Source: a virus
DNA: 35,521 nt
Virus record (IMG/VR): IMGVR_UViG_3300035670_000734
Location: 1-35,521 of that record
Direction: 5' to 3' (one strand)
Under the pieces are notes generated by a model. It worked only from the letters and a program-made list of their open reading frames with translations, did not search any database and had not been told where the DNA came from. Positions 7,702 through 15,401 of the stretch are shown one piece after another (position 1 is the stretch's first letter; the number at the start of each line of letters is the position of its first letter). The position numbers were made by a program, and so were the translations under genes.

Positions 7702-8498
7702 CACGCCACCCCAGTCAGTTCAACCGTAACCAGTTCCGCGTCGCCGGTCATGGTGTCGCCACCTGCGTTGGCGTCCCGAGAAATGCGGACACGGAACACA
7801 TCGCCGTTGGTCAGCGAGTCAATCGCTGTGCAGGTAATCGTAGCGGTGTTTACGACACCAGAAGTGCCGCTCGTCGTCGTGGTTGCGGTCGTCGCCGTGT
7901 CGAAACTGTCAGAGTCGATGTCCTGCCCGGTCGTCTTTTCAAACTCGGCGCTCCAGACGCAATCGCCGCTGGTAGCCGACGTCGCAGCCCATGAAATAAC
8001 CACCTGAATTCCGCCGGACAGATCCACGCCTGCCGGGATCTCGCCGACAAACACCGCAAACTCGTCCGTGCCTGCATCAAAGTCGAGCACCGCGACGCTG
8101 TTGCGCGTGTCCAACGTGGCGAAGTTGCTCGCAGGCGGCTGGTTGTCGAGCGGCGTGAAGACCGCGATGCGCCGCGCAGTGCTCTCCATGCGATTGCCAA
8201 AGTCCGCCGTGGCGATGACGCTGACAATCGCTCCGGTGCCGAACGACACCGCTCCACCACCGGCAGCGCTGCTGGCCTCACGTGTCCCGCGATCAACCGA
8301 CGGCGTGGCGTGCGTGTACAGGCAGTTCCGGCACACCTCCCAGTTGTTGCCTTCCACGATCAGGATGTCCACGGTGGCGTCGGCCCCGTAGGCGGTCCCG
8401 AACGACTGATAGCCCGCCGTTGCCGACGCGAGCGTGATCGGCCCAGTGCCCGGCGACCCGGACACCGTCATCTGGACGCGGTTGGCGTGCTGGCTCAC
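7701..8498 (-). CDS. Virion tail/fibre protein with N-terminal attachment domain (265 aa)
   Basis: Starts with GTG at 8498 in a 4-nt GTGA overlap with the preceding stop. Residues 6-75 (NRVQMTVSGSPGTGPITLAS, ATAGYQSFGTAYG, WEVCRNCLYTHATPSVDRGT) match a short beta domain that opens many phage fibre and virion proteins ('-V-ETT-T-GTG-itLa-A-tGy-sF'). The C-terminal half (SVAVLDFDAGTDEFAVFVGE, SWAATSATSGDCVWSAEFEK, DSDSFDTA) matches another recurrent virion-surface beta domain. The two together suggest an adhesin or decoration protein mounted through its N-terminus. It sits just before the LamG gene in the same cluster. Confidence 0.72.
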   Translation of the reverse strand: MSQHANRVQMTVSGSPGTGPITLASATAGYQSFGTAYGADATVDILIVEGNNWEVCRNCLYTHATPSVDRGTREASSAAGGGAVSFGTGAIVSVIATADFGNRMESTARRIAVFTPLDNQPPASNFATLDTRNSVAVLDFDAGTDEFAVFVGEIPAGVDLSGGIQVVISWAATSATSGDCVWSAEFEKTTGQDIDSDSFDTATTATTTTSGTSGVVNTATITCTAIDSLTNGDVFRVRISRDANAGGDTMTGDAELVTVELTGVA

Positions 8499-8683
8499 GC
8501 GCCCAGCGCCTGCCGCAGCTGTGCCCGCTCGGCGTCGCTCATTGCGGCCAGGCGGCGCTCGATGGTGTCGGCGGTGCGCAGGGCGTCGAGCTTGCGCACG
8601 ACGGCCTGGGCCTCGTCACGCAGGGCGTCGCGGCGGGCGTTGAGGTCCGCCAGGTCGTGTTCGAGTTGCTCGATCTCGGTCAT
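8495..8683 (-). CDS. Small coiled-coil protein (62 aa)
   Basis: A single charged helix: heptad-like spacing of Leu/Ile through EQLEHDLADLNARRDALRDE, then AERAQLRQALGA. The ATG at 8683 starts 3 nt after the preceding stop, and the GTG start of the next gene overlaps this stop. Such short helical proteins are common between virion genes and can form trimeric stems or act as assembly factors. No family assigned; the tight packing and coding composition argue it is real. Confidence 0.65.
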   Translation of the reverse strand: MTEIEQLEHDLADLNARRDALRDEAQAVVRKLDALRTADTIERRLAAMSDAERAQLRQALGA

Positions 8684-8685
8684 CG

Positions 8686-9051
8686 TCACTGCCTCGTCTT
8701 GGTTGGCTGCTGCACGCGCACGGTTGGCGTGCCGAAACATTCCGCGCTCTTGACCCCGCCCGGCATGTAGCGGCGCAGGTCGGAGTTCCAGGCGGCCTCC
8801 TTGCGGGCCTCGTCCAGGATGCGCGGGTCGGACGACAGGCCGAAGTTGCTGCCGGCGCGCAGCAGCACGGCGCTGTCGGCGGCGATGCGCTCGGCCTGGG
8901 CCCACTCGTCGGCAAGCAGGCCCTGCTGGCGCAGCTGCGCACCCAGCTCGACCGCGACGCGGCCCTCGAGCTGGATGACGAAGCTCTTGCCGCCGTCGTC
9001 GAACTGGACGAGCACGTGCTCGCCTTCCCTGCGGATCCTGGTGGTGAGCAT
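8686..9051 (-). CDS. Unknown virion-region protein (121 aa)
   Basis: I chose the ATG at 9051, which overlaps the preceding stop by 4 nt (ATGA), over an upstream ATG in the same frame. The protein starts MLTTRIRREGEHVLVQFDDG, has a beta opening, then a helix with VAVELGAQLRQQGLLADEWA, and a basic C-terminus ending TKTRQ. A motif SDPRILDEARKEAAWNSDLR recurs in small phage proteins from tail/virion regions. No enzymatic motif. A minor virion or assembly function is inferred from position alone. Confidence 0.6.
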   Translation of the reverse strand: MLTTRIRREGEHVLVQFDDGGKSFVIQLEGRVAVELGAQLRQQGLLADEWAQAERIAADSAVLLRAGSNFGLSSDPRILDEARKEAAWNSDLRRYMPGGVKSAECFGTPTVRVQQPTKTRQ

Positions 9052-9458
9052 CAGAGCTTGAAGATCTTGTTGCTGCCGTTGTCCCACTGGGCCGTGATGT
9101 CGCCCCCATTCGGCGTAACAGGCAGGCCGGTGGCCGTATCGATGTTGCAGATCAGCCGCGAGGTCGACTCGGTGCCGGTGTGCTTGTAGATGTCGATGCT
9201 CTCCGCCTGGTCGCCGCTGACGGCCGTCCAGGTGAGGTCCGCCGCGTCGGCCACGCCGTTGGTCGCGGTCTTGCCGCTCATGGCGGCGGAGGTGGCCACG
9301 CGGGAGGCCGCGGCGCGGTCGTCGAGGTTGTCGTCGACGGCCAGGTCGATGGTGTCGTCGGCCTCATCGATGAGGATGGAGCGGATGTCGTTGGTGTCCC
9401 AGTCGATCGACCCATCGAGGAAACCCTCGCGGCCCTTGTCGTACAGTGCGTTTGCCAT
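9051..9458 (-). CDS. Conserved virion protein, MANALYDKGREGFL family (135 aa)
   Basis: The opening MANALYDKGREGFLDGSIDW followed by an 'IR-iLiD--DdtiDl--ddnLdDr-a-sRvA-S' beta/loop pattern and a C-terminal WDNGSNKIFKL is a widely seen phage structural protein, generally found near head-tail or tail-tube genes and sometimes detected in virions. The ATG at 9458 follows GAGGA at good spacing. It is likely to decorate the virion; no biochemical activity is expected. Coupled to the next gene by ATGA overlap. Confidence 0.75.
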   Translation of the reverse strand: MANALYDKGREGFLDGSIDWDTNDIRSILIDEADDTIDLAVDDNLDDRAAASRVATSAAMSGKTATNGVADAADLTWTAVSGDQAESIDIYKHTGTESTSRLICNIDTATGLPVTPNGGDITAQWDNGSNKIFKL

Positions 9459-9468
9459 GTGGTCCTCG

Positions 9469-9921
9469 TCAGAGTCGCTCGATGGATCGCTCCGCGGTGC
9501 GGTAGGCGATCACGTAGGTTTTGGTGATGGCGGCGAGATCCTCGGCCATGCCATCGCGCAGGCGCCGGGTCGGGCCCTCGGTGATGTCCTCGGCCAGGCC
9601 GTTGAGCCACAGGCCCGCCACGGTCTGCGCGCCGAGCAGGCGGTTGTGGGACTCGACCAGGGCCGCGTCGGCCTGGGCATATGGCGCGACGCCCTTGGCC
9701 AGGACGGTGATCTCGACCTGCAGCCGCCGACCCAGAATGCCGATGAGGATGCGGTCGGGCGTGTCCTCGTCGCCGGCCTCGACGACGAGGCAGGGCATCT
9801 GCGTGGCGCGCCGGGCGTCGACGATGTCGCGGTACACGCGCGCGGCCGGCACGCTGTCCAGCGGCGGCACGGTGAGCAGGGTGATCACCTCGTCGACGAT
9901 GTCCTGCGCTGCGCTGCTCAT
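9469..9921 (-). CDS. Tail terminator / minor tail protein U-like (150 aa)
   Basis: Position just after the head-tail joining gene, size about 150 residues, and the pattern 'Aq-ivd-v-tLLt--p---vpa-rVyr-i---r-a---PclvVe-gde' fit the tail terminator class (lambda U / 'phage tail terminator-like'), which caps the assembled tail tube and joins it to the head. The conserved central part RLQVEITVLAKGVAPYAQAD has the expected strand-then-helix shape. The ATG at 9921 overlaps the preceding stop by 4 nt. Confidence 0.7.
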   Translation of the reverse strand: MSSAAQDIVDEVITLLTVPPLDSVPAARVYRDIVDARRATQMPCLVVEAGDEDTPDRILIGILGRRLQVEITVLAKGVAPYAQADAALVESHNRLLGAQTVAGLWLNGLAEDITEGPTRRLRDGMAEDLAAITKTYVIAYRTAERSIERL

Positions 9922-10196
9922 GCGGCCCTCAGCGTGGCGCGCTTGATGCGCCCGTCGTCGAGCAGCGAGATCTCGCGCACGTGGTAGGCGGCGCCGTCGA
10001 CGATGACGGCGTCACCGTGCGCCAGCCCCGGCCAGGTGTCGGTGTTGAGGGTGATGGCGGGCTCCTCGTCGATGACGAGGTCGCCGAGGGTGTTGCGCGT
10101 GGGCTGGTCGAACAGCACCCTCGCCTCGAGCGCGCCCCAGCTGGCCGGCACGCCGAAGTCCACGAACATCGCGGCCATGTTCTCGACCATCGCCAT
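9918..10196 (-). CDS. Head-tail joining protein FII-like (92 aa)
   Basis: A short protein with MFVDFGVPASWGALEARVLF at the start, then DGAAYHVREISLLDDGR near the end, the layout of lambda FII-like head-tail joining proteins: an N-terminal 'F-dFG--a-W-' helix/strand and a beta barrel with PGLAHGDAVIVDG. The ATG at 10196 shares one base with the stop of the methyltransferase-glycosyltransferase gene (TGATG), so that accessory gene is translated in line with the connectors. Confidence 0.75.
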   Translation of the reverse strand: MAMVENMAAMFVDFGVPASWGALEARVLFDQPTRNTLGDLVIDEEPAITLNTDTWPGLAHGDAVIVDGAAYHVREISLLDDGRIKRATLRAA

Positions 10197-11734
10197 CAGG
10201 CCGCGACCTCCTCGGGCTGGAGGTGCTCGAGGTAGGTCATCACGGCCGCCTCGATGTCCTCGGCGCGCACCACCGCCTGGCACATGGCCGCGCCGGTGGC
10301 CGGGTCGACCTGGCAGTGCTCCATGGTGCGCTGGATGCGGTGGCAGGGGTGGCAGGCCACCACCTTGGGCGACACCGCCACGGTGTTGTGCCAGTCGCGC
10401 GTGAGGTTGTCCTCGGAGGAGTGCGACAGCAGCACGACCTTGAGCGGCGGCTCGTAGGCCACGGCGTTCACGATGGCGCTCTCGGTGCCGACGACGACGT
10501 CGGCCAGGGCTGCGAAGGCCATGGCGTGGCGCACGTCCCAGTCGAGGCCAACAATGCGGCCGTGCGTGCCGGGCCGCAGCTGGGCGCCGCGCAGGTCACC
10601 CAGCACGATGGCGTGGATGCCGCGGGCATCGAGCAGGTCGATCATCCGCTGCACGTGCGGCCAGTGCTTGGGCGGCGTGCTGCCATTGGGCGCGATGACG
10701 ACCACGCGGCCGGGGTAGCGGGCACGCTCGATCACGGCCCAGCCCTGCTCCTCCAGCGTGGGGTAGAACTTCTGCCGCGGCTCGGCATCCTCGGGCAGGC
10801 CCGCCGCCTGGTGGAGCGCCTGCAGGTAGTTGGCGCTGCCGAACATCGCGCGACGCATGCCCTCGGGCCGCCAGAAGTCGGGCTCGTTGCTGGCCGGCAG
10901 CAGCCGGGTTTCGACGACGCCACACAGGTTGATGAAGCGGTCGTACTTGCGTTCCTCGTACACGAAGAACCCCAGCAGCCCGGCGCCGTCGTAGAGCTGC
11001 GGCACGACGATGATGCGGTCGACGTTGGGGTCGTGCCGCAGCATGGCCTCGCCAGCCTCCTGCGTGTACAGCGTGACGTGGTAGCCCTGCTCTTTGATGT
11101 GGCTGATCACGGAGCTGGCCCACAGCGCATCGCCGAGCGCGCCCATGCGCACGATGGCGGCGGTCTTGGCGGGCTTGGGCGCGCGCCAGGACTGCAGCCG
11201 CTGTCCATCGGTGCGGCGGCGCCAGACCTGCAGGAAGGAATACTCCCGCCCGCCGGTGCGCACCTCGTTGCGCTCGAGGTCCCAGCCGCCTGGGGCCTGG
11301 GCCATGGCGCCGATGATGTCCTCGGGCGCGAAGTCGTGCTTGTGGTCCACGTTCGCGCCGGGCTGGCCGATGCGCGGGTAGTGGTCGCGATGCGGCAGGT
11401 ACAGGATCAGCGTGCCACCCGGGCGCACCAGGCGCCACCACTCGCGCAGGGCCGCGCGGTAGTCGTCGATGTGCTCGAGCGTGTGGCTGGAGAACACGCA
11501 GTCGAACTGGTAGGACCCGAACACCTCGAGGTCCGAGGCGTCGGCGTTGATGTCGGCCTTCACGGGCGTGCCGAACAGGTGTACGTCCTTGAACGAGTCG
11601 ACGCCGACAAAATGCGGCCACACCTTCTCCGCGCCACAGCCGATGTCCAGGCAGCGGCCGCGCACGTAGGGCACCAGCTCGTGGCGCACCTTCGCGGACT
11701 CCTGACCCTGCGGGTCGTCAGCGCGCCAGGTCAT
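10196..11734 (-). CDS. Fused SAM methyltransferase + GT9-like glycosyltransferase (512 aa)
   Basis: Residues about 10-172 form a class I methyltransferase: motif I CLDIGCGAEK, then FDCVFSSHTLEHIDDYRAAL and WWRLVRPGGTLILYLPH. From about 190, a GT-B glycosyltransferase like the ADP-heptose:LPS heptosyltransferases (GT9): AIVRMGALGDALWASSVISH, IAPNGSTPPKHWPHVQRMID, and the donor-site region LADVVVGTESAIVNAVAYEP. Four Cys at the C-terminus (CHPCHR, HC, MC) may bind metal. It sits between the capsid-side and connector genes with 4-nt and 1-nt overlaps to both, so it is made with virion parts. It could glycosylate and methylate a virion protein, or alter host surface sugars. Domain calls are firm; the substrate is unknown. 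Confidence 0.85.
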   Translation of the reverse strand: MTWRADDPQGQESAKVRHELVPYVRGRCLDIGCGAEKVWPHFVGVDSFKDVHLFGTPVKADINADASDLEVFGSYQFDCVFSSHTLEHIDDYRAALREWWRLVRPGGTLILYLPHRDHYPRIGQPGANVDHKHDFAPEDIIGAMAQAPGGWDLERNEVRTGGREYSFLQVWRRRTDGQRLQSWRAPKPAKTAAIVRMGALGDALWASSVISHIKEQGYHVTLYTQEAGEAMLRHDPNVDRIIVVPQLYDGAGLLGFFVYEERKYDRFINLCGVVETRLLPASNEPDFWRPEGMRRAMFGSANYLQALHQAAGLPEDAEPRQKFYPTLEEQGWAVIERARYPGRVVVIAPNGSTPPKHWPHVQRMIDLLDARGIHAIVLGDLRGAQLRPGTHGRIVGLDWDVRHAMAFAALADVVVGTESAIVNAVAYEPPLKVVLLSHSSEDNLTRDWHNTVAVSPKVVACHPCHRIQRTMEHCQVDPATGAAMCQAVVRAEDIEAAVMTYLEHLQPEEVAA

Positions 11735-11925
11735 CCGCGCTTCTTCCGCGTGGCGGTCTCGGCCTCGACTTCGACCTCGGGCTCGGCCGCCGGCACCAGC
11801 ACGGCCTTGTTCATCGCCACCAGCTCCATCGCCAGCGACTTGGGCAGCTCGATGCGGCTGCCCCGCTCATGCAGGGTGCCGGCCACGTAGACGCCCGACA
11901 GCACCTCAACCTGCAGCTTGCTCAT
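11731..11925 (-). CDS. Small head-region protein (64 aa)
   Basis: Begins MSKLQVEVLSGVYVAGTLHE at an ATG (11925) behind GGAGAT. A short beta-rich core is followed by an acidic stretch and a basic tail ending KKRG. Its position directly after the capsid gene corresponds to lambda FI or a small decoration/assembly factor in other phages, and many siphophages encode a similar 'V--G-y--G---a-Gs-i-lP---A--lva--kA' protein here. It is coupled to the methyltransferase-glycosyltransferase gene by a 4-nt overlap. Confidence 0.65.
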   Translation of the reverse strand: MSKLQVEVLSGVYVAGTLHERGSRIELPKSLAMELVAMNKAVLVPAAEPEVEVEAETATRKKRG

Positions 11926-11973
11926 GAGATCTCCAGACGGGGCCGAGCAGAGCACCTGCCCGGCCCCCGCGGG

Positions 11974-13788
11974 TTAGGCCGTGATGCCGGTGCCGAGCGA
12001 GAACGCGCCCGGGTAGCGCACGCCGACGTCGACGGTGTAGAACGCCCGGACGCCCACGATGCCCGCGGCGAAGTTGGCATACGGATTCGCCTCGACCTCG
12101 AGCACGCCCCACTCGCCCACCACCACCTGGCTGAAGTCGCCCATGAGCAGCTGGCCGCTGGCCATCTGGTTGGACGACATCGCGCGCAGGCCCTCGATGT
12201 TTCCGTTCAGCAGGTTGCCCTGCCAGATCGGGGTGTCGGTGTTGCTGAAGCGCGCCTTCTGCTTGAGGATGGCCGCGATGGCCGGCGTGGTGACGTAGCC
12301 GGACCGATCGGTCAGCGCGTTGGCGGCCGCCGCGTCGGTCTGGAACTCCAGCACGTTGCCGTAGCTGACCGTGCCGGTCGTGATCGTCACGCCGCCGATG
12401 CCGGACGTCGCGGTGATGCCCGCCGGCTGGCCGCCGGTGCCCGGGCCGCTGATGCCGGCGGAGTCCACCGCCAGCGCGACCACGGCCGCCAGGTCGTTCA
12501 TCACCAGCATCTCGGCGTCCGGGCTGCTCTGCAGCAGCAGCTGCCGCGAGATCTCGGTGTAGCCGCCGACGTTCTTCGGCGTGAGCGTCATCTGCCCGAT
12601 GACCATCTGGCTTTCGGTGATGGCGGTGGCTTCGTTGGCGAGCCAGTAGCCGGTGCCGGCCGCGGTCTGGCGGGGCACGGCGACCGAGCCCTGCAGGCCG
12701 CTCAGGCGCGTGGCGCCCATGTTGAACAGCACCGAGCGGTTGCGCAGCAGCTCAATAAACCCCACGTTGCCGGTGCCGACCAGGAAGCCGCCCATGGTCG
12801 AGGTGCCGACGATGAGGTCACGCTGCTGGATGTCGAGCGGCACGAAAAACGTGTGCTCGTTGACGTGCCGGCCCATGCGTCGCGCGATCTCCTGCGAGGC
12901 CTCCAGCTCGAGCCCGGCCTTGTCCCAGGACTTGTTGATGACGGCGTTGATGGCCCGCATCATCGAATACTTCGCGGTCTCGCGGCGGCTCAAGTCGAGC
13001 TTGGTGCGGGACTCGCTGGCCTTGCTGCGGTCGGCCATGAGCTTGACGACTTCCTTGCCGGCGTCGTCCAGGCTGGTGCCCGCATCGATCCAGCGCTGCA
13101 GCGTCGGCACTTCAACCTGATACTGCGTGGCCAGGCGCTGCAGGGCAGACACGCGGCCGCGCTCGAGCTGGGCGGCAGTCTGATGGTCGAGGACCTGGAT
13201 GTCGGCGCTTGCGCCCGCCGCGGCGATTTCGTCAGCCATGATGGCTCCTTTCGAGGCTGCGGCAACAGCCGCGGAATTGTCGATGCTGCGGACCGTCACC
13301 TCGCGCTCCTCCGCCTCGGCGGATCGGCCGACGCCCACGCTCGGGTCGGCAGGCACGGTGACGATCGAGATCTCCATGGGCTCCCAGTCGGTGGCCCGAT
13401 AGGTGTCGGTCTTGGGCTCGACGTCGTAGCTGTGCACCCGATACATCAACGAGACATTGCGCAGCACGTTGTCCAGCACCATCCCGAACACCTCGTCGGC
13501 GCGCGCCGTCTTGGCGAAGCGCACGTCGGCATACCCGCGCCTGTCGCTGCCGATCTCGGCGCCCTCGACGACGCCGATAACGTCGTTCATGTCGTGGTTG
13601 AACAGCAGCGGGGCGCCGTTGTTGAGGCGGTCCATCCGGACCGCGGCCTTGCCGTGGTCCAGCACTTCGGCGCCGAACCAGCGGTCCACCGGGGTCTCGC
13701 TGCTGAACGACAGGCGCAGGGTGCGGGCCTCGGCGTCGAGCGCGGCGGCGCGCACCTCGGCGAAGCGGTGCAGGGGTTTTAACTTCAT
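11974..13788 (-). CDS. Prohead protease-major capsid protein fusion (604 aa)
   Basis: One frame carries two functions usually encoded separately. Residues 1-165 are an S78/U35-type prohead protease: LLFNHD with the likely catalytic His65, NVSLMYRV with the likely Ser113, and WEPMEISIVTVPADPSVGVG. Residues about 185-280 are a helical delta/scaffold domain. Residues about 310-604 are an HK97-fold capsid protein (VGTSTMGGFLVGTGNVGFIE, SVAVPRQTAAGTGYW, LTPKNVGGYTEISRQLLLQS, C-terminal GVRAFYTVDVGVRYPGAFS). The protease should cleave scaffold and itself during maturation. An internal ATG at 13239 with a strong Shine-Dalgarno may give the capsid part alone. The start overlaps the portal stop (ATGA). 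Confidence 0.92.
   Translation of the reverse strand: MKLKPLHRFAEVRAAALDAEARTLRLSFSSETPVDRWFGAEVLDHGKAAVRMDRLNNGAPLLFNHDMNDVIGVVEGAEIGSDRRGYADVRFAKTARADEVFGMVLDNVLRNVSLMYRVHSYDVEPKTDTYRATDWEPMEISIVTVPADPSVGVGRSAEAEEREVTVRSIDNSAAVAAASKGAIMADEIAAAGASADIQVLDHQTAAQLERGRVSALQRLATQYQVEVPTLQRWIDAGTSLDDAGKEVVKLMADRSKASESRTKLDLSRRETAKYSMMRAINAVINKSWDKAGLELEASQEIARRMGRHVNEHTFFVPLDIQQRDLIVGTSTMGGFLVGTGNVGFIELLRNRSVLFNMGATRLSGLQGSVAVPRQTAAGTGYWLANEATAITESQMVIGQMTLTPKNVGGYTEISRQLLLQSSPDAEMLVMNDLAAVVALAVDSAGISGPGTGGQPAGITATSGIGGVTITTGTVSYGNVLEFQTDAAAANALTDRSGYVTTPAIAAILKQKARFSNTDTPIWQGNLLNGNIEGLRAMSSNQMASGQLLMGDFSQVVVGEWGVLEVEANPYANFAAGIVGVRAFYTVDVGVRYPGAFSLGTGITA
13237..13251 (-). promoter_or_regulatory. 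Internal Shine-Dalgarno and ATG inside the protease-capsid gene
   Basis: On the minus strand AAAGGAG (13251-13245) lies 5 nt before an in-frame ATG (13239-13237), Met184 of the fusion, exactly between the protease and the scaffold/capsid part. Initiation here would give a 421-residue capsid protein without protease. The downstream residues MADEIAAAGASADIQ look like a normal protein start. Nearby codons do not need this AG-rich stretch. Confidence 0.65.
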
Positions 13789-15401
13789 GCGTTGCTCCTG
13801 AGCCGCACGATGCGGCTGTCATCGGCGGAGTCGTCCTCGTTGTCGGACGACGGCTCGGGCGGACTGGGCGGATCCGCAGGCTTGGCAGGCTCGGGCGAGT
13901 CGTCGGGCACGGGCGCGCCGGTGGCCAGGCGCTCGGGGTCGGTGTCGAACTCGAGGTCCATCTCGTCCATGAGGTCCAGCTCGGCGCGGCGCTGCTCGAG
14001 CACGTCCTCGATGTCCGCGCCGCCGGCGGTTTGAGCGATGACGTCGGCCACGGTGGTGAACCCGCAGCGCACCGCTTCCTTGTAGGCCGCGACCTCGCGC
14101 GTGGGGTCGACCCAGCTCCAGCCGCGGGCCTTGAACCGCGCGGCCTCGTAGCGCTCGCGGTTGTCCAGGTACTCGGCCACGCCCAGGCCGCGCACGGCAC
14201 CGGCCAGCACGGCGGCCTCGAGCCACACGCGGTGCAGCTCGGCGCGGAACGAACGGACAAACCAGCCCTGCAGGATCCGCCAGAGGTCGCGGTCGTCCAG
14301 CAGCGCCAGGCGCGACGAGGAGTAGTTGGACTGGCTGTAGTCGCGGGAAAGCGACTCGTAGGACACGCCGACCCCGGCCGCCACCTCGCGCAACATGAGC
14401 CGCATGAACGGATCCATGTTGGGGTTGGGCCGGTTGGGGTTGTTCATCACGATGTCCCAGCCGGGCGGCAGCTGCTCGACCATGCCGGGCTCGATGGCCA
14501 CCTGCCGCTGGTCTGCCTCCTGGCCGTCGGGCGGCAGGGGCGAGTTGTCCGGGGTCTTGATAAACGCCATGTAGCTGGCCGCGCCCCTGGCCGCGACGAT
14601 CTCGGCTTCCGAGTAGCCGTCCATGTCGTTTAGCCGGCGCGCGGCCGCGTGCAGCCAGGGCTCGCCCCGGGTCTGCGGCCAGCGGTCCACCAGATACAGG
14701 TGCATCATGTCGGCCGCCGGCACGCGCACCAGCTGGTCGGGCCCCCCGGCACCGACGGCGACGTCACCCGGGTGCACCTGGTGCAGCCAATACGCCACCG
14801 GCCGGTGAAAGCCGTCGACCTCCACGCCCATGCGCACGGCGTTGCCGTTGGGCGCGCGGCCGATGCTGTAGTGGTCCGCCAGACGCTCGGGCTCAATCAC
14901 CTCGAGGGCCAGAGGCACTGCGCTGCCCGGCATGGCGACCCGATGCAGGCGGATGAGCACTTCGCCCGCTTCGAAGATCTGCCCCATGCAGAAGCGCTCG
15001 AGGTCGGGGAAGTGCAGCTTGCCGCCGGTGTGGCAGTTGACCGCGCGCGCCCAGCGCGTCCAGGCGGTCTCGATGCCTTCGTTGACGGCGCGGTCCATCC
15101 GGCCGCGCGGGAACTTGACCTGCGCCTGCAGGCCGATGCCCGTGCCGACTACGTTGTTCACCACGATGACCTTGGCGCGCTTGGCGTAGGACGCATCGCG
15201 CACCAGGGCTCGAGAGCGGCCCCGCAGCCGCTGCAGCCCGCCGATCAGCTCCGCGTCGGCCGAGCTGTTGGACGACTGCCAGCCCGCCGTCAGGCGCCCG
15301 CCAGCCGCGCCGTGGTAGCCGCGCACCGACAGCCGCGGCATGCCGCCGCGCTTGGCCCCCGGGGCGATCCACGCCGCCAGCCGCTCGCGCCAGGTGGCCA
15401 T
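13785..15401 (-). CDS. Portal protein, lambda B family (538 aa)
   Basis: Dodecameric portal at one capsid vertex, through which DNA enters and leaves. Recognisable lambda-portal segments: LRGRSRALVRDASYAKRAKV with VVNNVVGTGIGLQA, GEVLIRLHR, ALEVIEPERLADH, the GYSEAEIVAARGAASYMAFI helix, and GVSYESLSRDYSQSNYSSSR, the signature loop-helix of this family. I use the ATG at 15401, which shares one base with the upstream stop; an in-frame extension upstream lies within the neighbouring gene and is arginine-rich shadow. The acidic C-terminus (EDDSADD) is common in portals. Confidence 0.92.
   Translation of the reverse strand: MATWRERLAAWIAPGAKRGGMPRLSVRGYHGAAGGRLTAGWQSSNSSADAELIGGLQRLRGRSRALVRDASYAKRAKVIVVNNVVGTGIGLQAQVKFPRGRMDRAVNEGIETAWTRWARAVNCHTGGKLHFPDLERFCMGQIFEAGEVLIRLHRVAMPGSAVPLALEVIEPERLADHYSIGRAPNGNAVRMGVEVDGFHRPVAYWLHQVHPGDVAVGAGGPDQLVRVPAADMMHLYLVDRWPQTRGEPWLHAAARRLNDMDGYSEAEIVAARGAASYMAFIKTPDNSPLPPDGQEADQRQVAIEPGMVEQLPPGWDIVMNNPNRPNPNMDPFMRLMLREVAAGVGVSYESLSRDYSQSNYSSSRLALLDDRDLWRILQGWFVRSFRAELHRVWLEAAVLAGAVRGLGVAEYLDNRERYEAARFKARGWSWVDPTREVAAYKEAVRCGFTTVADVIAQTAGGADIEDVLEQRRAELDLMDEMDLEFDTDPERLATGAPVPDDSPEPAKPADPPSPPEPSSDNEDDSADDSRIVRLRSNA

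Noticed and set aside
10223-13782. Long plus-strand frames of 555 and 637 residues opposite the methyltransferase-glycosyltransferase and capsid genes
   Set aside because: No domain pattern; rich in His/Arg/Val/Gly from complementing third-position GC of real genes.
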